This document shows, piece by piece, positions 7,525 to 17,044 of a stretch of DNA of 64,000 nt (its first letter is position 1; the number at the start of each line of letters is the position of its first letter). A model generated the notes under the pieces. The model saw only the letters and a list, made by a program, of their open reading frames with translations. It was not told where the DNA came from and searched no databases. A program made the translations under genes and the position numbers. This DNA comes from JADJOY01 sp046331705 [NCBI: bacterium] (GTDB taxonomy: Bacteria > JADJOY01): the NCBI GenBank assembly GCA_046331705.1, contig JAXLQJ010000001.1, forward strand, positions 62,001-126,000, read 5' to 3'.

Positions 7525-10173
7525 TCAACTCTCGGCGCGGGTCGAGCCATCCTCGCGACCGTCGGGGGGCACGTCCGCGCCGCTCGGCAACGCGCCATTG
7601 GACGCCGCGGCCGCCGGCAGGCGGATCACCGCGCGGGTGCCTTCGTTCACCACGCTCGAGAGCGAGAGCTTCCCACCGTGCTCCTCGACGATCTTGCGGC
7701 AGAGCGCGAGCCCGAGGCCCGTGCCGCGTCCCGGCTCGCGGGTGGTGAAGAAGGGATCGAAGACCCGCTCGAGGTTCTCGGGCGCGATGCCGACACCGTT
7801 GTCGGCGACCACCACCTCGACCTCGGCGCCGATCCGCCGCGTGCTCACCCAGATCGCGCCGCCGGTGGGCGGCAGCGCCAGAAGCGCGTTCTTGATCAGA
7901 TTGAGGAAGACCTGGTTCATGCGGCCGCTGCGGCACAGCGCGACGGCCTCCCCGGCGAGCTCGGTGTGGAACTGGACCGTCGCCGAGCCGCCACCGGCGA
8001 GCAGGATCGTCGAACGAAGCGCCTGGTTCAGGTCGACGGGCGTGGCCTCGAGATCGGGGTGTGGCTCGGAGACGCGCTTGAGCTCGTTGATCAGCCCTTG
8101 GATCCGCTCCAGGCCGACGTTGGCCGAGCGCAGTAGGTCGATGCAGGTGGGGAGCGCCTTGGTGCTGCCCTCGCGTTGCATCTCGGCGAGCAGCTCGTCG
8201 AGGGCAAACACCGCGTTCGAGATGAATCCGAGCGGGTTCAGCAGCTCGTGCGCCAGCCCCGCGGTGAGCACACGCATCGATTTGGAGGTCTCGGTGGTGA
8301 GCGAGTCGACCCGCTCCTCCTTGCGCTTCATGAGGCGATGGATGGCGGCCTGCAGCTCGCGCACGTTGAACGGCTTGCTGAGGTAGACGTCGGCGCCGTG
8401 GCGGCGGGCCTCCACTCGATCCTGGCTCTGCCCGCGTGCGGTCAGCATGACGATCGGGATGGGCCGCGTTTGCGGATCGTTGCGGAGCTGCTCGCACAGC
8501 CAGAAGCCGTCGCGTCGCGGCATCATCAGGTCGGTGATCACCAGATCCGGCAGATCGGACTTGGCGCGCTCCCAACCCTCCTCCCCGTCGGCCGCGGTGA
8601 TCACGTGGTACTCGGACGCGAGCTGGAGCGCGACGAAACGCGCCAGGTCGCGCGAGTCCTCGACCACCAGCACGGTGCCCCGGCGCGGCCCCATCTCGAT
8701 GCGCGCGGTGGTGCGCCGATCCGCGACGTCGTAGAGCTCGCCGAAGCGATACTCGGGCGACTCGGACATCGTCTGCACCCACGCACCGAGGCCCGCGTCC
8801 TCTTGGCGGCGGGCGTGGGCGGTGTCGGCGCGGGCCACGCGGCGATCGATCCGGTCGTCCGGGATGCGCGACGGATCGTCGGGCAACCGCACCACGAAGC
8901 TCGAGCCCTGGCCGGGCGTGCTCGTCACCGACACCGATCCCGCGTGCAGCTCCACGAACTCGCGCACCAGGGCGAGCCCGATGCCGGTCCCGCCCTTGGC
9001 GCGGGTGGCGGTGGCGTCGACCTGGCTGAAGCGTTCGAAGATGCGCGCGTGGTGCTCGGGCGCGATGCCAATGCCCGAGTCGGCGACCTCGATCTCGACC
9101 GCGTCGTCGAGCGCGCGCGCGGCGATCCGGATCTGCCCCTGCGCGGGCGTGAACTTGATGGCGTTCGACAGCAGGTTGAGCACCACCTTCTCGATCTTGA
9201 GCCGATCGAGCGTCACCAGCAGCGGCGCTTCCGGCAGGTCCGTGTCGAGCTCCAGCGAGCGCCACGAGAACATCGGTCCCGCCTGCGTCGTGATGCCGTC
9301 GATGAGCTCCACCAGGTCGAACTCCTCGAGCCTGAGCCGCGCCTGCGCCGCCTCGATGCGCGCCAGATCGAGCAGGTCGTTGATGAGCCGCAGCAAGCTG
9401 AGCCCGTTGCGGCGGATCACCTCGAGGTATTCGAGCTGGCGCTGCAGCAGCGTCCCGTCCGTGGTCGAGCCCAGGCTTTCGAGGGCGCCGAGCATCAGCG
9501 TCAGCGGCGTGCGCATCTCGTGAGAGATGTTCGCCATGAAGTCGCTCTTGAGCCGGTCGAGGCCGCGGAGCTGCTGGTTGGCGCGCGCCAGGTCCTGACG
9601 GCCGTCGAACTCGGCGCGCGACAAGCGACCGGCCTGCAGGTTCGCCGCGAGCGAGATCCCCACCGCTCCGAACAGGAAGAACGTGTTGTTGAGGGCGACC
9701 TGCGCGTCGCGCTCGCCGTTCGCGAGCGCCACCGTGACGTACATGACCACGGCACCCAGCCCGGCGATGAGCGACTCCTCCCACGTCCACGGGATCACCA
9801 GCCCCATGCCCATCACCACCAGCACCAGGCCCGCGTAGTAGAGGCTCTGCTCGTAGCCGGTGCGCGTGAGCATCGCGCAGATGATCCCGCTCACCCACCA
9901 CACCTCGACGCAGCCCAGCCAGCGCAGCGACGCGCGCGTTCGAACGCGCGGCAGCGCGATGAGCACCGCTCCGTAGCCCAAGGCGCACAGCACCCGCAGC
10001 ACCAGGAACGTGCGCGGGACTCCCGGGTAACGCGACGCCGGGTAGATGATGAGATCGACGACCCAGAAGACCAGGAAGATGATGATCGCGACGACCGCGA
10101 ACAGGCGCACGCCGGCGCGAACGCGTTGCGCTTCCTCGTTCTGCCAGACGACGTGATCGTCCGCTTCGTTCAT
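7525..10173 (-). CDS. Membrane hybrid histidine kinase (HisKA-HATPase-REC-HisKA-HATPase)
   Basis: The 882-residue protein has an N-terminal membrane part of about six helices (residues about 23-180) with very short loops, so the signal is probably sensed inside the membrane. It is followed by a first kinase module (ISHEMRTPLTL, His218; LNLLSNAIKFTPAQG; GIGLALVREFVELH), a receiver (TVLVVEDSRDLARF, DLVITDLMMPRRDG, YLSKPFN), and a second HisKA/HATPase module (AGLAHELLNPLGF; VFLNLIKNALLAL; GTGLGLALCRKIVEEHGG). Two complete kinase modules in one chain suggest an internal relay. The start codon overlaps the stop of the PilZ-hydrolase-methyltransferase gene as ATGA, indicating translational coupling. 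No output DNA-binding domain is present. Confidence 0.9.
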   Translation of the reverse strand: MNEADDHVVWQNEEAQRVRAGVRLFAVVAIIIFLVFWVVDLIIYPASRYPGVPRTFLVLRVLCALGYGAVLIALPRVRTRASLRWLGCVEVWWVSGIICAMLTRTGYEQSLYYAGLVLVVMGMGLVIPWTWEESLIAGLGAVVMYVTVALANGERDAQVALNNTFFLFGAVGISLAANLQAGRLSRAEFDGRQDLARANQQLRGLDRLKSDFMANISHEMRTPLTLMLGALESLGSTTDGTLLQRQLEYLEVIRRNGLSLLRLINDLLDLARIEAAQARLRLEEFDLVELIDGITTQAGPMFSWRSLELDTDLPEAPLLVTLDRLKIEKVVLNLLSNAIKFTPAQGQIRIAARALDDAVEIEVADSGIGIAPEHHARIFERFSQVDATATRAKGGTGIGLALVREFVELHAGSVSVTSTPGQGSSFVVRLPDDPSRIPDDRIDRRVARADTAHARRQEDAGLGAWVQTMSESPEYRFGELYDVADRRTTARIEMGPRRGTVLVVEDSRDLARFVALQLASEYHVITAADGEEGWERAKSDLPDLVITDLMMPRRDGFWLCEQLRNDPQTRPIPIVMLTARGQSQDRVEARRHGADVYLSKPFNVRELQAAIHRLMKRKEERVDSLTTETSKSMRVLTAGLAHELLNPLGFISNAVFALDELLAEMQREGSTKALPTCIDLLRSANVGLERIQGLINELKRVSEPHPDLEATPVDLNQALRSTILLAGGGSATVQFHTELAGEAVALCRSGRMNQVFLNLIKNALLALPPTGGAIWVSTRRIGAEVEVVVADNGVGIAPENLERVFDPFFTTREPGRGTGLGLALCRKIVEEHGGKLSLSSVVNEGTRAVIRLPAAAASNGALPSGADVPPDGREDGSTRAES

Positions 10174-13100
10174 GGCTTGTCGGCGCGCAGCACGATCGCG
10201 CGCGGTGGCGTCCCGAAGGTGCGCTCGACGCTGCGCACCGTGAGGCCCGCGCCCGCGAAGAGCTCGCCGAACTCTTCCACCTCGAAGAAGCGGAATCGGC
10301 CTTCGTCGAAGAGGCGAAGCAGGAACGCCGCCGAGCTCATGTACTCGCGGACGGCGTGCAGCGTGCGGTCCTCGTCGTAGCCCTTGAGCGGCGCCACGGT
10401 ACCGGCGCGGATGTCGCGCAACAGCGCCACGTAGACCTGCGAGAAATCGGCGTCGGGTCGAAACGTGGAGGCGACCAGCCGCGCGCCGCTCTTGAGACGA
10501 GCGGCGAGCTGTCGCACCAGGGTCGCCGGGTCCACGACGCACGAGAGAAAGAGGCTCATCAGCACCGCGTCCGCGTGCTCGATCAGCGCGGGCGGGCCGT
10601 CGAGCTCGGCGTCCCACTCGAAGGTCTCGAGGGAAAGCCGCGACTCGGCGCGGACGCGCGCCGTCTCGAGCAGCTGTGGCACCAGGTCGTAGAGCATCAC
10701 GCGCAGCGCCGGCCGCTCGGCGCGCCGAGCGAGCGCTTCCAGGGAATGGCCGAGGCCGCAGCCCAGATCCGCGAGCACCGCGTCGTCCGCGAGCTCCAGC
10801 AGGTCGATCTGCCGATCCATCAGCTCCTGGTACTCGCGCGTCATCGCCAGCACGTCGAAGCCCAAGCTCTCGGTGGTGGCGCCGAGCATGTAGCTGCGCC
10901 AGTACTCCCGCGGCGAGGCGAGCTCGATGCGCGGCGCTCGCGCCCATTCCTCGGCGGCCACCGTCGCCGCGACGCGCTCGTTCGGCACCGCCACCGCCGG
11001 GTGCTCGACGCCGACCGCGGCGAGCACGAAGCGCGCCACCGGCAAGTACGCGAGCAGCGCCTCGACGCTCTTGGTGGGCACGTGCCCGCAAGGCACCACC
11101 ACCAGCCGCCGCTCGACGGTGGGGGCGGAGGCCAGGATGCTGCGGATGCGCAACTCGTTCACGAACGCGTCGTAGCGGCCGTGCACCCAGAGCAACGGGA
11201 TGCGCAGTCGAGCGGCGTCGCGCTGCGCGTCCTGGATCAACAGCAACCGCGCGCGCAGACCATCGGCGCACCAGCGGTCGGCGTCGCTCAGGACACCGAG
11301 GATGTTCCGCACCTGGTGCCGGACGCCGGCGCGGTAGTTCGCGACGTAGTCGATGCCGCCGGAGGCGGTGCGGATGAGGTCCTGGAGGTCGGAGGCTCCC
11401 ATCAACTCGACGAGATGGGTGACGCGCGGGTCCTCGACGGCGGCGCGCAAGCAGAGCGGCCCCGAGAAGCTCATGCCGATGAGCGCGGTGGCGGTCGCCG
11501 GAGCGCCCAGGCGGCCATGCGCGTAGTCGATCGCCGCGGTGAGGTTCTGGACGCACTCGCTCAGCTCGAGGCCGAGCGTCTCCTTGCCGTTGCGGTCGAA
11601 GCCCGCGTCCTTGGTGCTCTCGCCGAGCGCGTTCACGTAGTCGATGCGCAGCACCGCCACGTGGCGCGCGTTGGCGTCGTAGATCGCGCACAAGAACTGG
11701 GCGAGGATCGACACCGACTCCTTGGTCTTGCCCCACGCCGGCGGCACCACGAACACGGTGGTCGGGCCCGGATGGCGAACCTCGTTCCAGAGCCCGGCGA
11801 CCTGCCGCTCGCCGCACGCGAACCGCACCGACTCGGCGCGGTACGCGGTCGCGACGCTGCGCGGCGCGGCGTCGGGAAACGCCGATTCCTCCTCGTGCAG
11901 CGGCAGCACGGTGCGCGAGACGTCGTCGGAGGGCGTGTCGACGAAGGTGGCGCCCGCCGTGAAGCCGACCGCCTCGGGACGCCGATAGCGCAACAGCGCC
12001 AGCTCTTGGCGGACCAGACCGCCCTCGACGTGGAACTCGACGTCGAGCTGGCCGGCGCGCGGCAGCACGTCCTCGTCGGCGGCCGATCCCACGTAGAACG
12101 CGAAGCCGCGCGGCGACAGATCGGTCACCGGAAACCAGCGCTCCCCGACGCGGATGCGCAGCGGCGAGTCGAGCCCGAGGACCAGTCGATCCTGCGCGCG
12201 CTGGTCGGTGAGCACGCAGCGCGTGGGCTGACCGATCACGACCTCGCCGTCGCCCACCGCGAGCACGAAGCCGTCGAAGAGAAAGCTCTCGTGCTTCCAG
12301 GTGGCGGCGAAGCACAGGTACGAGCCGGGCGGACCGAGCGCCTGGGGAGCGGGAAGGGCGATGCGCAGCTGGCGCGCCGACTCGTCGAGGTCGCGCACGG
12401 TGCCCTGCACCACCCGCCCGCCGTGCACGCGCGCGAAGGTCACGCCCACGCCATGGGTCGCGAGCTCGCGCAGGATGCGCACCACGCCCTCGTGCGCCGT
12501 GAGCCAGCGGAAGCCGTCGACCTCGACCCGCTCCAGCCGCTCGACCGTGTCGCGCAGCGTGGAGGCCAGGATCTGCGCCTTGGCGATCTTGAAGAGCTCC
12601 TGCTGGGTCTCGCCCGTGACGCGGATGAAGCGCAGCCTGAGCTCCGAACGGGAGCCCGCACGGATCGACTCCGCCACGTGGCAGGTGAGCATGTCCTCGA
12701 GCCCGGGCCGCTCCAGCCGAACCCTGAGCGACAGGATCGGCTGCTCGGCGCGCTCGCCTGCCAGACGGATCCGCGCGCCGTACGGGGAGAGATCGAGAAG
12801 CTCGGTGCCGGGCGGGTCCAGGATCTCCACACCCGACGCCGAAGCGCGCGGGTAGCCGCGCCGCTCCACCCGCGAGCGGGTGACCGCGAAAGCATTCTCG
12901 AGGAACGCGCGCAGGTCCTGGGGGCGACGGCGCGGATCGTCCACCAACGTGCCGCCCGACAGCCGCAGCGCCAGATACGCGGCGCCGGGGTTGCTCGTGC
13001 GCCGCAGCACGGCGGTGAGGGGAGGCTCAACGACGCCCTGGAAGTGCGCGGTCAGCGCGCTCGCGCCGATCGCCGGATCGACGAGTGTCGGCCATTCACC

Positions 13101-13235
13101 CGGCTCGTTCGCGATCTGAACGTCGAACTCCTCGGCGATCCCCGCCACCAGCTGGATCAAGCCGTGATCATTCGACAACACGGCGAGCTGTGGGCTCACG
13201 GGCGCGGCGTGGCTGCTGGCCGATGGCATCTTCAT
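10170..13235 (-). CDS. Double PilZ / alpha-beta hydrolase / SAM methyltransferase fusion protein
   Basis: The 1021-residue protein combines four recognisable parts. A first PilZ domain (RxxxR at 126-130, DLSPYG at 148-153) and a second, YcgR-like one (RAQDR near 345, DLSPRG near 372) carry both c-di-GMP-binding signatures. An alpha/beta hydrolase follows (about 500-760), with nucleophile elbow GMSFSG (Ser589), acid Asp689 (HGRYDAF) and His718 (CGHVP). In layout it recalls acyl-transferase/thioesterases such as LuxD. The C-terminal class I methyltransferase has DLGCGLGHS near residue 823. No signal peptide or membrane helix is seen. It is coupled to the hybrid kinase by an ATGA overlap and is divergent from a FabF-like ketosynthase. 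ATG at 13235 is preferred over an upstream in-frame GTG at 13289 because the extra residues look non-coding; neither has a strong ribosome-binding site. The combined role is unknown. Confidence 0.85.
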   Translation of the reverse strand: MKMPSASSHAAPVSPQLAVLSNDHGLIQLVAGIAEEFDVQIANEPGEWPTLVDPAIGASALTAHFQGVVEPPLTAVLRRTSNPGAAYLALRLSGGTLVDDPRRRPQDLRAFLENAFAVTRSRVERRGYPRASASGVEILDPPGTELLDLSPYGARIRLAGERAEQPILSLRVRLERPGLEDMLTCHVAESIRAGSRSELRLRFIRVTGETQQELFKIAKAQILASTLRDTVERLERVEVDGFRWLTAHEGVVRILRELATHGVGVTFARVHGGRVVQGTVRDLDESARQLRIALPAPQALGPPGSYLCFAATWKHESFLFDGFVLAVGDGEVVIGQPTRCVLTDQRAQDRLVLGLDSPLRIRVGERWFPVTDLSPRGFAFYVGSAADEDVLPRAGQLDVEFHVEGGLVRQELALLRYRRPEAVGFTAGATFVDTPSDDVSRTVLPLHEEESAFPDAAPRSVATAYRAESVRFACGERQVAGLWNEVRHPGPTTVFVVPPAWGKTKESVSILAQFLCAIYDANARHVAVLRIDYVNALGESTKDAGFDRNGKETLGLELSECVQNLTAAIDYAHGRLGAPATATALIGMSFSGPLCLRAAVEDPRVTHLVELMGASDLQDLIRTASGGIDYVANYRAGVRHQVRNILGVLSDADRWCADGLRARLLLIQDAQRDAARLRIPLLWVHGRYDAFVNELRIRSILASAPTVERRLVVVPCGHVPTKSVEALLAYLPVARFVLAAVGVEHPAVAVPNERVAATVAAEEWARAPRIELASPREYWRSYMLGATTESLGFDVLAMTREYQELMDRQIDLLELADDAVLADLGCGLGHSLEALARRAERPALRVMLYDLVPQLLETARVRAESRLSLETFEWDAELDGPPALIEHADAVLMSLFLSCVVDPATLVRQLAARLKSGARLVASTFRPDADFSQVYVALLRDIRAGTVAPLKGYDEDRTLHAVREYMSSAAFLLRLFDEGRFRFFEVEEFGELFAGAGLTVRSVERTFGTPPRAIVLRADKP

Positions 13236-13294
13236 TCGTCCGGACGGGAAGTTACGGCGATTTTCCTCGATTCGTGCCGTCACCCACAACCCCG

Positions 13295-13313
13295 GGAAAA
13301 GCGAGCGTTTTCC
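13295..13313. promoter_or_regulatory. Candidate operator in divergent promoter region
   Basis: The 112-bp space between the divergent hydrolase-fusion gene and the ketosynthase gene contains an inverted repeat GGAAAA-N7-TTTTCC, and a further TTTTCC copy at 13261-13266. It is one of the few AT-containing patches in this GC-rich stretch, as expected for a shared promoter/operator. Binding by a regulator is inference. Confidence 0.25.
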
Positions 13314-13347
13314 TGTCGGCTTGCACTGCGACCCGGAGGTCCCCTAA

Positions 13348-14655
13348 ATGTTGACAGGGACCAGCACGCGAGAGACGAAACCGGCACGAATCATGCGAAG
13401 CGTCGTCATCACCGGCCTCGGGCTCGTCAGTCCGCTGGGCAACTCCCTGGCCGCGAGCCTCGCGGCGGCGCGTGCCGGGCAGTCGGGCATCCGCTCCTGC
13501 GAGCGCTACCTGTGGGGCGAGTTCGGTGCCGAGATCGCCTGCCGGGTGGCCGGCACGGTGGAGGACTTCGACGCGAGCCAGTACGTCGAGGCCGAGCGCG
13601 TCGACTCCTCGGACCCCGCGATCCTCTACGCGCTCGCCGCCGCCGACGAGGCCATCGCGGACTCCGGCCTGATGCGCGATCTCGACCCAGCCGCGGAGGA
13701 GCGTGAGCGGATCGCCGTGGTGCTCGGCACCGCTGGGCCGGGCTGCGTCAGCTATCACCGCGCGCTTCACACGGCCTTCGTCGACCGCGCCGCCCATCGG
13801 CTGGCCGGCTCGATGAGCCTGCAGATGTCCGGAAACATGCCGCCCTCGCTGGTGGCGCTCCGGCACGGCTTGCGCGGCCCGAACTTCGGGATCGTGAACG
13901 CATGCGCCGCCGGCTCCACCGCGATCGCCACCGCCACCGAGATGATCCGCGCCGGATCCGCCGACGTGGTGGTCACCGGCGGCGCCGAGTCGTGCATCGG
14001 TCTCACGCTGCTCGGCAGCATGGGGAACGTGGGGGCGATCAATCCCACTCGCGATCCGCACCGCGCCTCCCGTCCGTTCTCCGCGGATCGCGCCGGGCTC
14101 ATCATGGCCGAGGGCGCAGGAATCCTGGTGCTCGAAGCCGCCGATCGGGCGCTCGCCCGGGGTGCGCGGATTCACGGCGAGGTATTGGGAATTTCCCGTA
14201 CGAACGACGCCTACCACGTCTACAACCCCGACCCGAGCGGTGCCTTGTGGGCTCGCGCGATCGAGCTCGCGTTGCGCGACGCGCGGGTCGGCCTCGACGA
14301 GATCGGCGCGGTGAGCGCCCACGCCGCCTCCACCCCGCGCGGCGATCTCGCCGAGACGCGCGCGCTCAAACGGGTCTTCGGCAAACGCGCCTACGACGTT
14401 CCCGTGAGCGCCACCAAGTCGATGCACGGCCACGCGTACGGCGCCGCCGGCGCCATCGAGACCATCCTGTCGCTGGCCGCGCTGAACCAGCGGTGGCTGC
14501 CGCCCACCGCGCACCTCACCGAGCCGGATGCCGAGTGCGACCTCGATTACGTGCCGAACGAGAGCCGCGCCACGGACGCGGAGATCCTGCTCAAGAGCTC
14601 GTTCGGCTTCGGCGGCACCAACGCGTGCCTCGTCCTGCGCCGCGCGCCGCGCTGA
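13348..14655 (+). CDS. FabF-like beta-ketoacyl-ACP synthase
   Basis: The 435-residue condensing enzyme (thiolase fold) has the full Cys-His-His set: Cys186 in VNACAAGS, His325 in SAHAASTP and His362 in KSMHGHAYGAAG, plus the C-terminal SFGFGGTNACLV signature. It should therefore catalyse decarboxylative condensation of an acyl thioester with a malonyl-carrier. The ATG at 13348 has GGAGG eight bases upstream. The ATG at 13393 would give a more FabF-like N-terminus (MRSVVITGLG) but lacks a ribosome-binding site. No acyl carrier protein, FabG or FabH gene is adjacent, so it is not part of a standard fab operon. The divergent placement next to a hydrolase/methyltransferase fusion suggests a special acyl product rather than bulk fatty acid synthesis (inference). 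Confidence 0.88.
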   Translation: MLTGTSTRETKPARIMRSVVITGLGLVSPLGNSLAASLAAARAGQSGIRSCERYLWGEFGAEIACRVAGTVEDFDASQYVEAERVDSSDPAILYALAAADEAIADSGLMRDLDPAAEERERIAVVLGTAGPGCVSYHRALHTAFVDRAAHRLAGSMSLQMSGNMPPSLVALRHGLRGPNFGIVNACAAGSTAIATATEMIRAGSADVVVTGGAESCIGLTLLGSMGNVGAINPTRDPHRASRPFSADRAGLIMAEGAGILVLEAADRALARGARIHGEVLGISRTNDAYHVYNPDPSGALWARAIELALRDARVGLDEIGAVSAHAASTPRGDLAETRALKRVFGKRAYDVPVSATKSMHGHAYGAAGAIETILSLAALNQRWLPPTAHLTEPDAECDLDYVPNESRATDAEILLKSSFGFGGTNACLVLRRAPR

Positions 14656-14659
14656 GCGC

Positions 14660-17044
14660 TCAGGCGGCGACCGGCGGACGGGTGACGCGCCGGTAGAGCG
14701 TGGTGCGTTGCACGAGGCGGCGACCGAGCGGCGCCACCAGCTCGGTCAGCTCCTCGTGGCTCAGCCCCTGGCCGTGCGCCGCGCCGGCGGCGCGGCTGAT
14801 GCTCTCGTTCATGAGCGTGCCGCCCAGATCGTCGACGCCCGCGGCGAGCGCCAACCGCGCGCCTTCGATGCCCATCTTCACCCACGAGGTCTGGACGTGG
14901 TCGATCGCGCCGACGAGCGCGATGCGCGCGATCGCGTGCATGAGCAACGCCTCGCGGAACGTGGGGCCCGGGCGCGCCGCACGCTTCAGGAAGATGGGCG
15001 CGGCCATGTGCACGAAGGGCAGCGGGACGACCTCGGTGAAGCCACCGGTCTCGCGCTGCAGCGCGCGGGCGCGAAGCAGGTGTCGCGCCCAGTGCACCGG
15101 GCGATCCACGTGGCCGAACATGATCGTCACGTTCGAGCGCAAGCCGACGGCGTGCGCCGTGCGGTGCACGTCGAGCCAGGTGTCGGTGTCGAGCTTGTCG
15201 GGGCAGATCACCCCTCGCACCTCGTCGTCGAGGATCTCCGCCGCGGTCCCGGGCAACGTGGCCAGGCCCGCATCCTTGAGCGCGCGCAGGAAATCGGCGA
15301 GCGGCATGCCGAGGCGGCGCGCGCCCTCGTGGACCTCGAGCGCCGTGAACGCGTGGATGTGGATCGTCGGATCGGCGGCGCGCACGGTGCGCGTGATGTC
15401 GAGATACGTGGATCCGTCGAAGTCGGGATGGATGCCGCCTTGCAGGCAAACCTCGGTGGCGCCGCGCGCCGACGCCTCGGTCACCCGCGCGGCGATCTCG
15501 TCCAGCTCGAGCAGGTACGGCGCGCCACGCAGCTCGGGCGTGGTGGGGCCCTTGCTGAAGGCACAGAAGCGGCAGTGGTACGTGCAGACGTTCGTGTAGT
15601 TGATGTTGCGGTTGCGCACGTAGGTGACGTCGTCGCCGACGACGCGACGGCGTAGCTCGTCGGCGACCGCGCAAACTCGCTCGACCTCGCGTCCGCGGGC
15701 CCCGAAGAGCGTCACGATCTCGCTCTCGCCGACTTCCTGCCCGGCGAGGACACCCGCGAGAACCTCGTCGACCGCGGTGCGTGCCGCGCGCCCGGCGCTC
15801 GGCGCCGCCACGCCGCGCCGCGACCACGGGGCCGCGCCGTCCCGGTCGGCGTCGCGAAGCGGCAGCGGCGCGCCGTTGGCTCCGGCCGCCCAGCGATCGG
15901 CGCGATCGAGACCGTGAGCGTCGCTCGCCGCCAAGACCGGGAAACGCATCGCCGGGTCGAGCCAGCGCTCGGGATCCGCGGAGAAACGGGGATAGATCGT
16001 GAGCCGCGACACCAGCTCGAAGCCGCGCGCCTCGCTCACCGCGCGCCATCGATCGACCTCCGGCCAGGGGCGCTCCGGGTTCACGTGATCGGGCGTGACC
16101 GGCGAGATGCCACCCCAGTCGTTGATCCCCGCGTCGAGGAGCTCGCCGAAGTCGTCGCTCAGGTTCGGCGGCACCTGGAGGCTGATCGCGGGGGGCAGCA
16201 CCAAACGCGCGGCGGCGACGGTCCAGAGCAGCTCCTCGCGGCTGCACGCCGGATCGTGCTTCATCGCCGTGCCGGGCTTGGGCAGGAAATTCTGGACGAT
16301 CACTTCCTGGATGTGGCCGTGGCGCTGGTGCGACTCGCGGATCGCGAGCAAGGCCTCGAGGCGCTCGGCGCGGGTCTCGCCGATCCCGATCAAGATCCCC
16401 GTGGTGAGCGGGATCGCCAGCGTGCCGGCGGCGTCGAGCGTCGCCAGGCGGCGGGCCGCGGTCTTGTCCGGCGAGGCGTGGTGGGGCCCGTCGACCGCGT
16501 GGAGCCGATCGGCCAGCGACTCGATCATCATGCCCTGCGACGCGCTCACGTGCCGCAGCCGCGCGAGATCGTCGGCGTAGAGCGCGCCGCCGTTGGCGTG
16601 CGGCAGGAGATTGGTCTCGGCGAGGACGCGTTCGGCGGCGGCCACGATGTAGTCCACCGTGGACGCGTAACCCCGCTCGGCGAGCCACCGCGCCGCCACC
16701 GGATAACGCTCCTCGGGCGCTTCCCCGAGGGTGAAGAGGGCTTCCTTGCAGCCGACCGCGGCGCCGGCCCGCGCCACCGCCAGCACCTCCTCGAGCTCCA
16801 TGTAGGGCGCCGGCAACCGGCTCGGGCTCTGCGCGAAGGTGCAGTAGCCACAGCGATTGCGGCACAGCCGCGTGAGCGGGATGAAGACCTTGGGTGAGTA
16901 CGTGACGTGGCGCCCGAACGCGGCGTCGCGGATCGCGCTGGCCCGCGGCAGCAACTCCGCGAGGCCCACGCTCGAGAGCTCGCGCGCGCGGGAGTCGCCC
17001 GCGAGGCGAGTCAGACCAGCGAGGTCGGAGGGCAGCTGCTGCAT
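14660..17044 (-). CDS. fbiC: Bifunctional FO synthase (CofG-CofH fusion)
   Basis: This enzyme makes 7,8-didemethyl-8-hydroxy-5-deazariboflavin (FO), the chromophore precursor of coenzyme F420, from tyrosine and the ribityl-diaminouracil intermediate. The 794-residue product carries two radical-SAM cores. The N-terminal CofG half has C61-x3-C65-x2-C68 (CRNRCGYC) with GCKEALFTLGE, IGIGETRAERLEAL and PLTPDHVNPERPWP-like motifs. The C-terminal CofH half has C487-x3-C491-x2-C494 (CTYHCRFC) with GATEVCLQGGIHPD, AEILDDEVRG and LGGTLMNESISR. Length and order match actinobacterial FbiC (about 856 aa). The start at 17044 has no clear ribosome-binding site, and an in-frame GTG lies at 17143. It is convergent with the ketosynthase gene, only 4 bp apart. 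No fbiA, fbiB or F420-dependent enzyme is recognised here. Confidence 0.95.
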   Translation of the reverse strand: MQQLPSDLAGLTRLAGDSRARELSSVGLAELLPRASAIRDAAFGRHVTYSPKVFIPLTRLCRNRCGYCTFAQSPSRLPAPYMELEEVLAVARAGAAVGCKEALFTLGEAPEERYPVAARWLAERGYASTVDYIVAAAERVLAETNLLPHANGGALYADDLARLRHVSASQGMMIESLADRLHAVDGPHHASPDKTAARRLATLDAAGTLAIPLTTGILIGIGETRAERLEALLAIRESHQRHGHIQEVIVQNFLPKPGTAMKHDPACSREELLWTVAAARLVLPPAISLQVPPNLSDDFGELLDAGINDWGGISPVTPDHVNPERPWPEVDRWRAVSEARGFELVSRLTIYPRFSADPERWLDPAMRFPVLAASDAHGLDRADRWAAGANGAPLPLRDADRDGAAPWSRRGVAAPSAGRAARTAVDEVLAGVLAGQEVGESEIVTLFGARGREVERVCAVADELRRRVVGDDVTYVRNRNINYTNVCTYHCRFCAFSKGPTTPELRGAPYLLELDEIAARVTEASARGATEVCLQGGIHPDFDGSTYLDITRTVRAADPTIHIHAFTALEVHEGARRLGMPLADFLRALKDAGLATLPGTAAEILDDEVRGVICPDKLDTDTWLDVHRTAHAVGLRSNVTIMFGHVDRPVHWARHLLRARALQRETGGFTEVVPLPFVHMAAPIFLKRAARPGPTFREALLMHAIARIALVGAIDHVQTSWVKMGIEGARLALAAGVDDLGGTLMNESISRAAGAAHGQGLSHEELTELVAPLGRRLVQRTTLYRRVTRPPVAA

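Noticed and set aside
8176-13706. Two plus-strand frames of about 730 and 1116 codons
   Set aside because: Both are antisense to the hybrid kinase and the PilZ-hydrolase fusion, which have clear domains; no domain is visible in the plus-strand frames.
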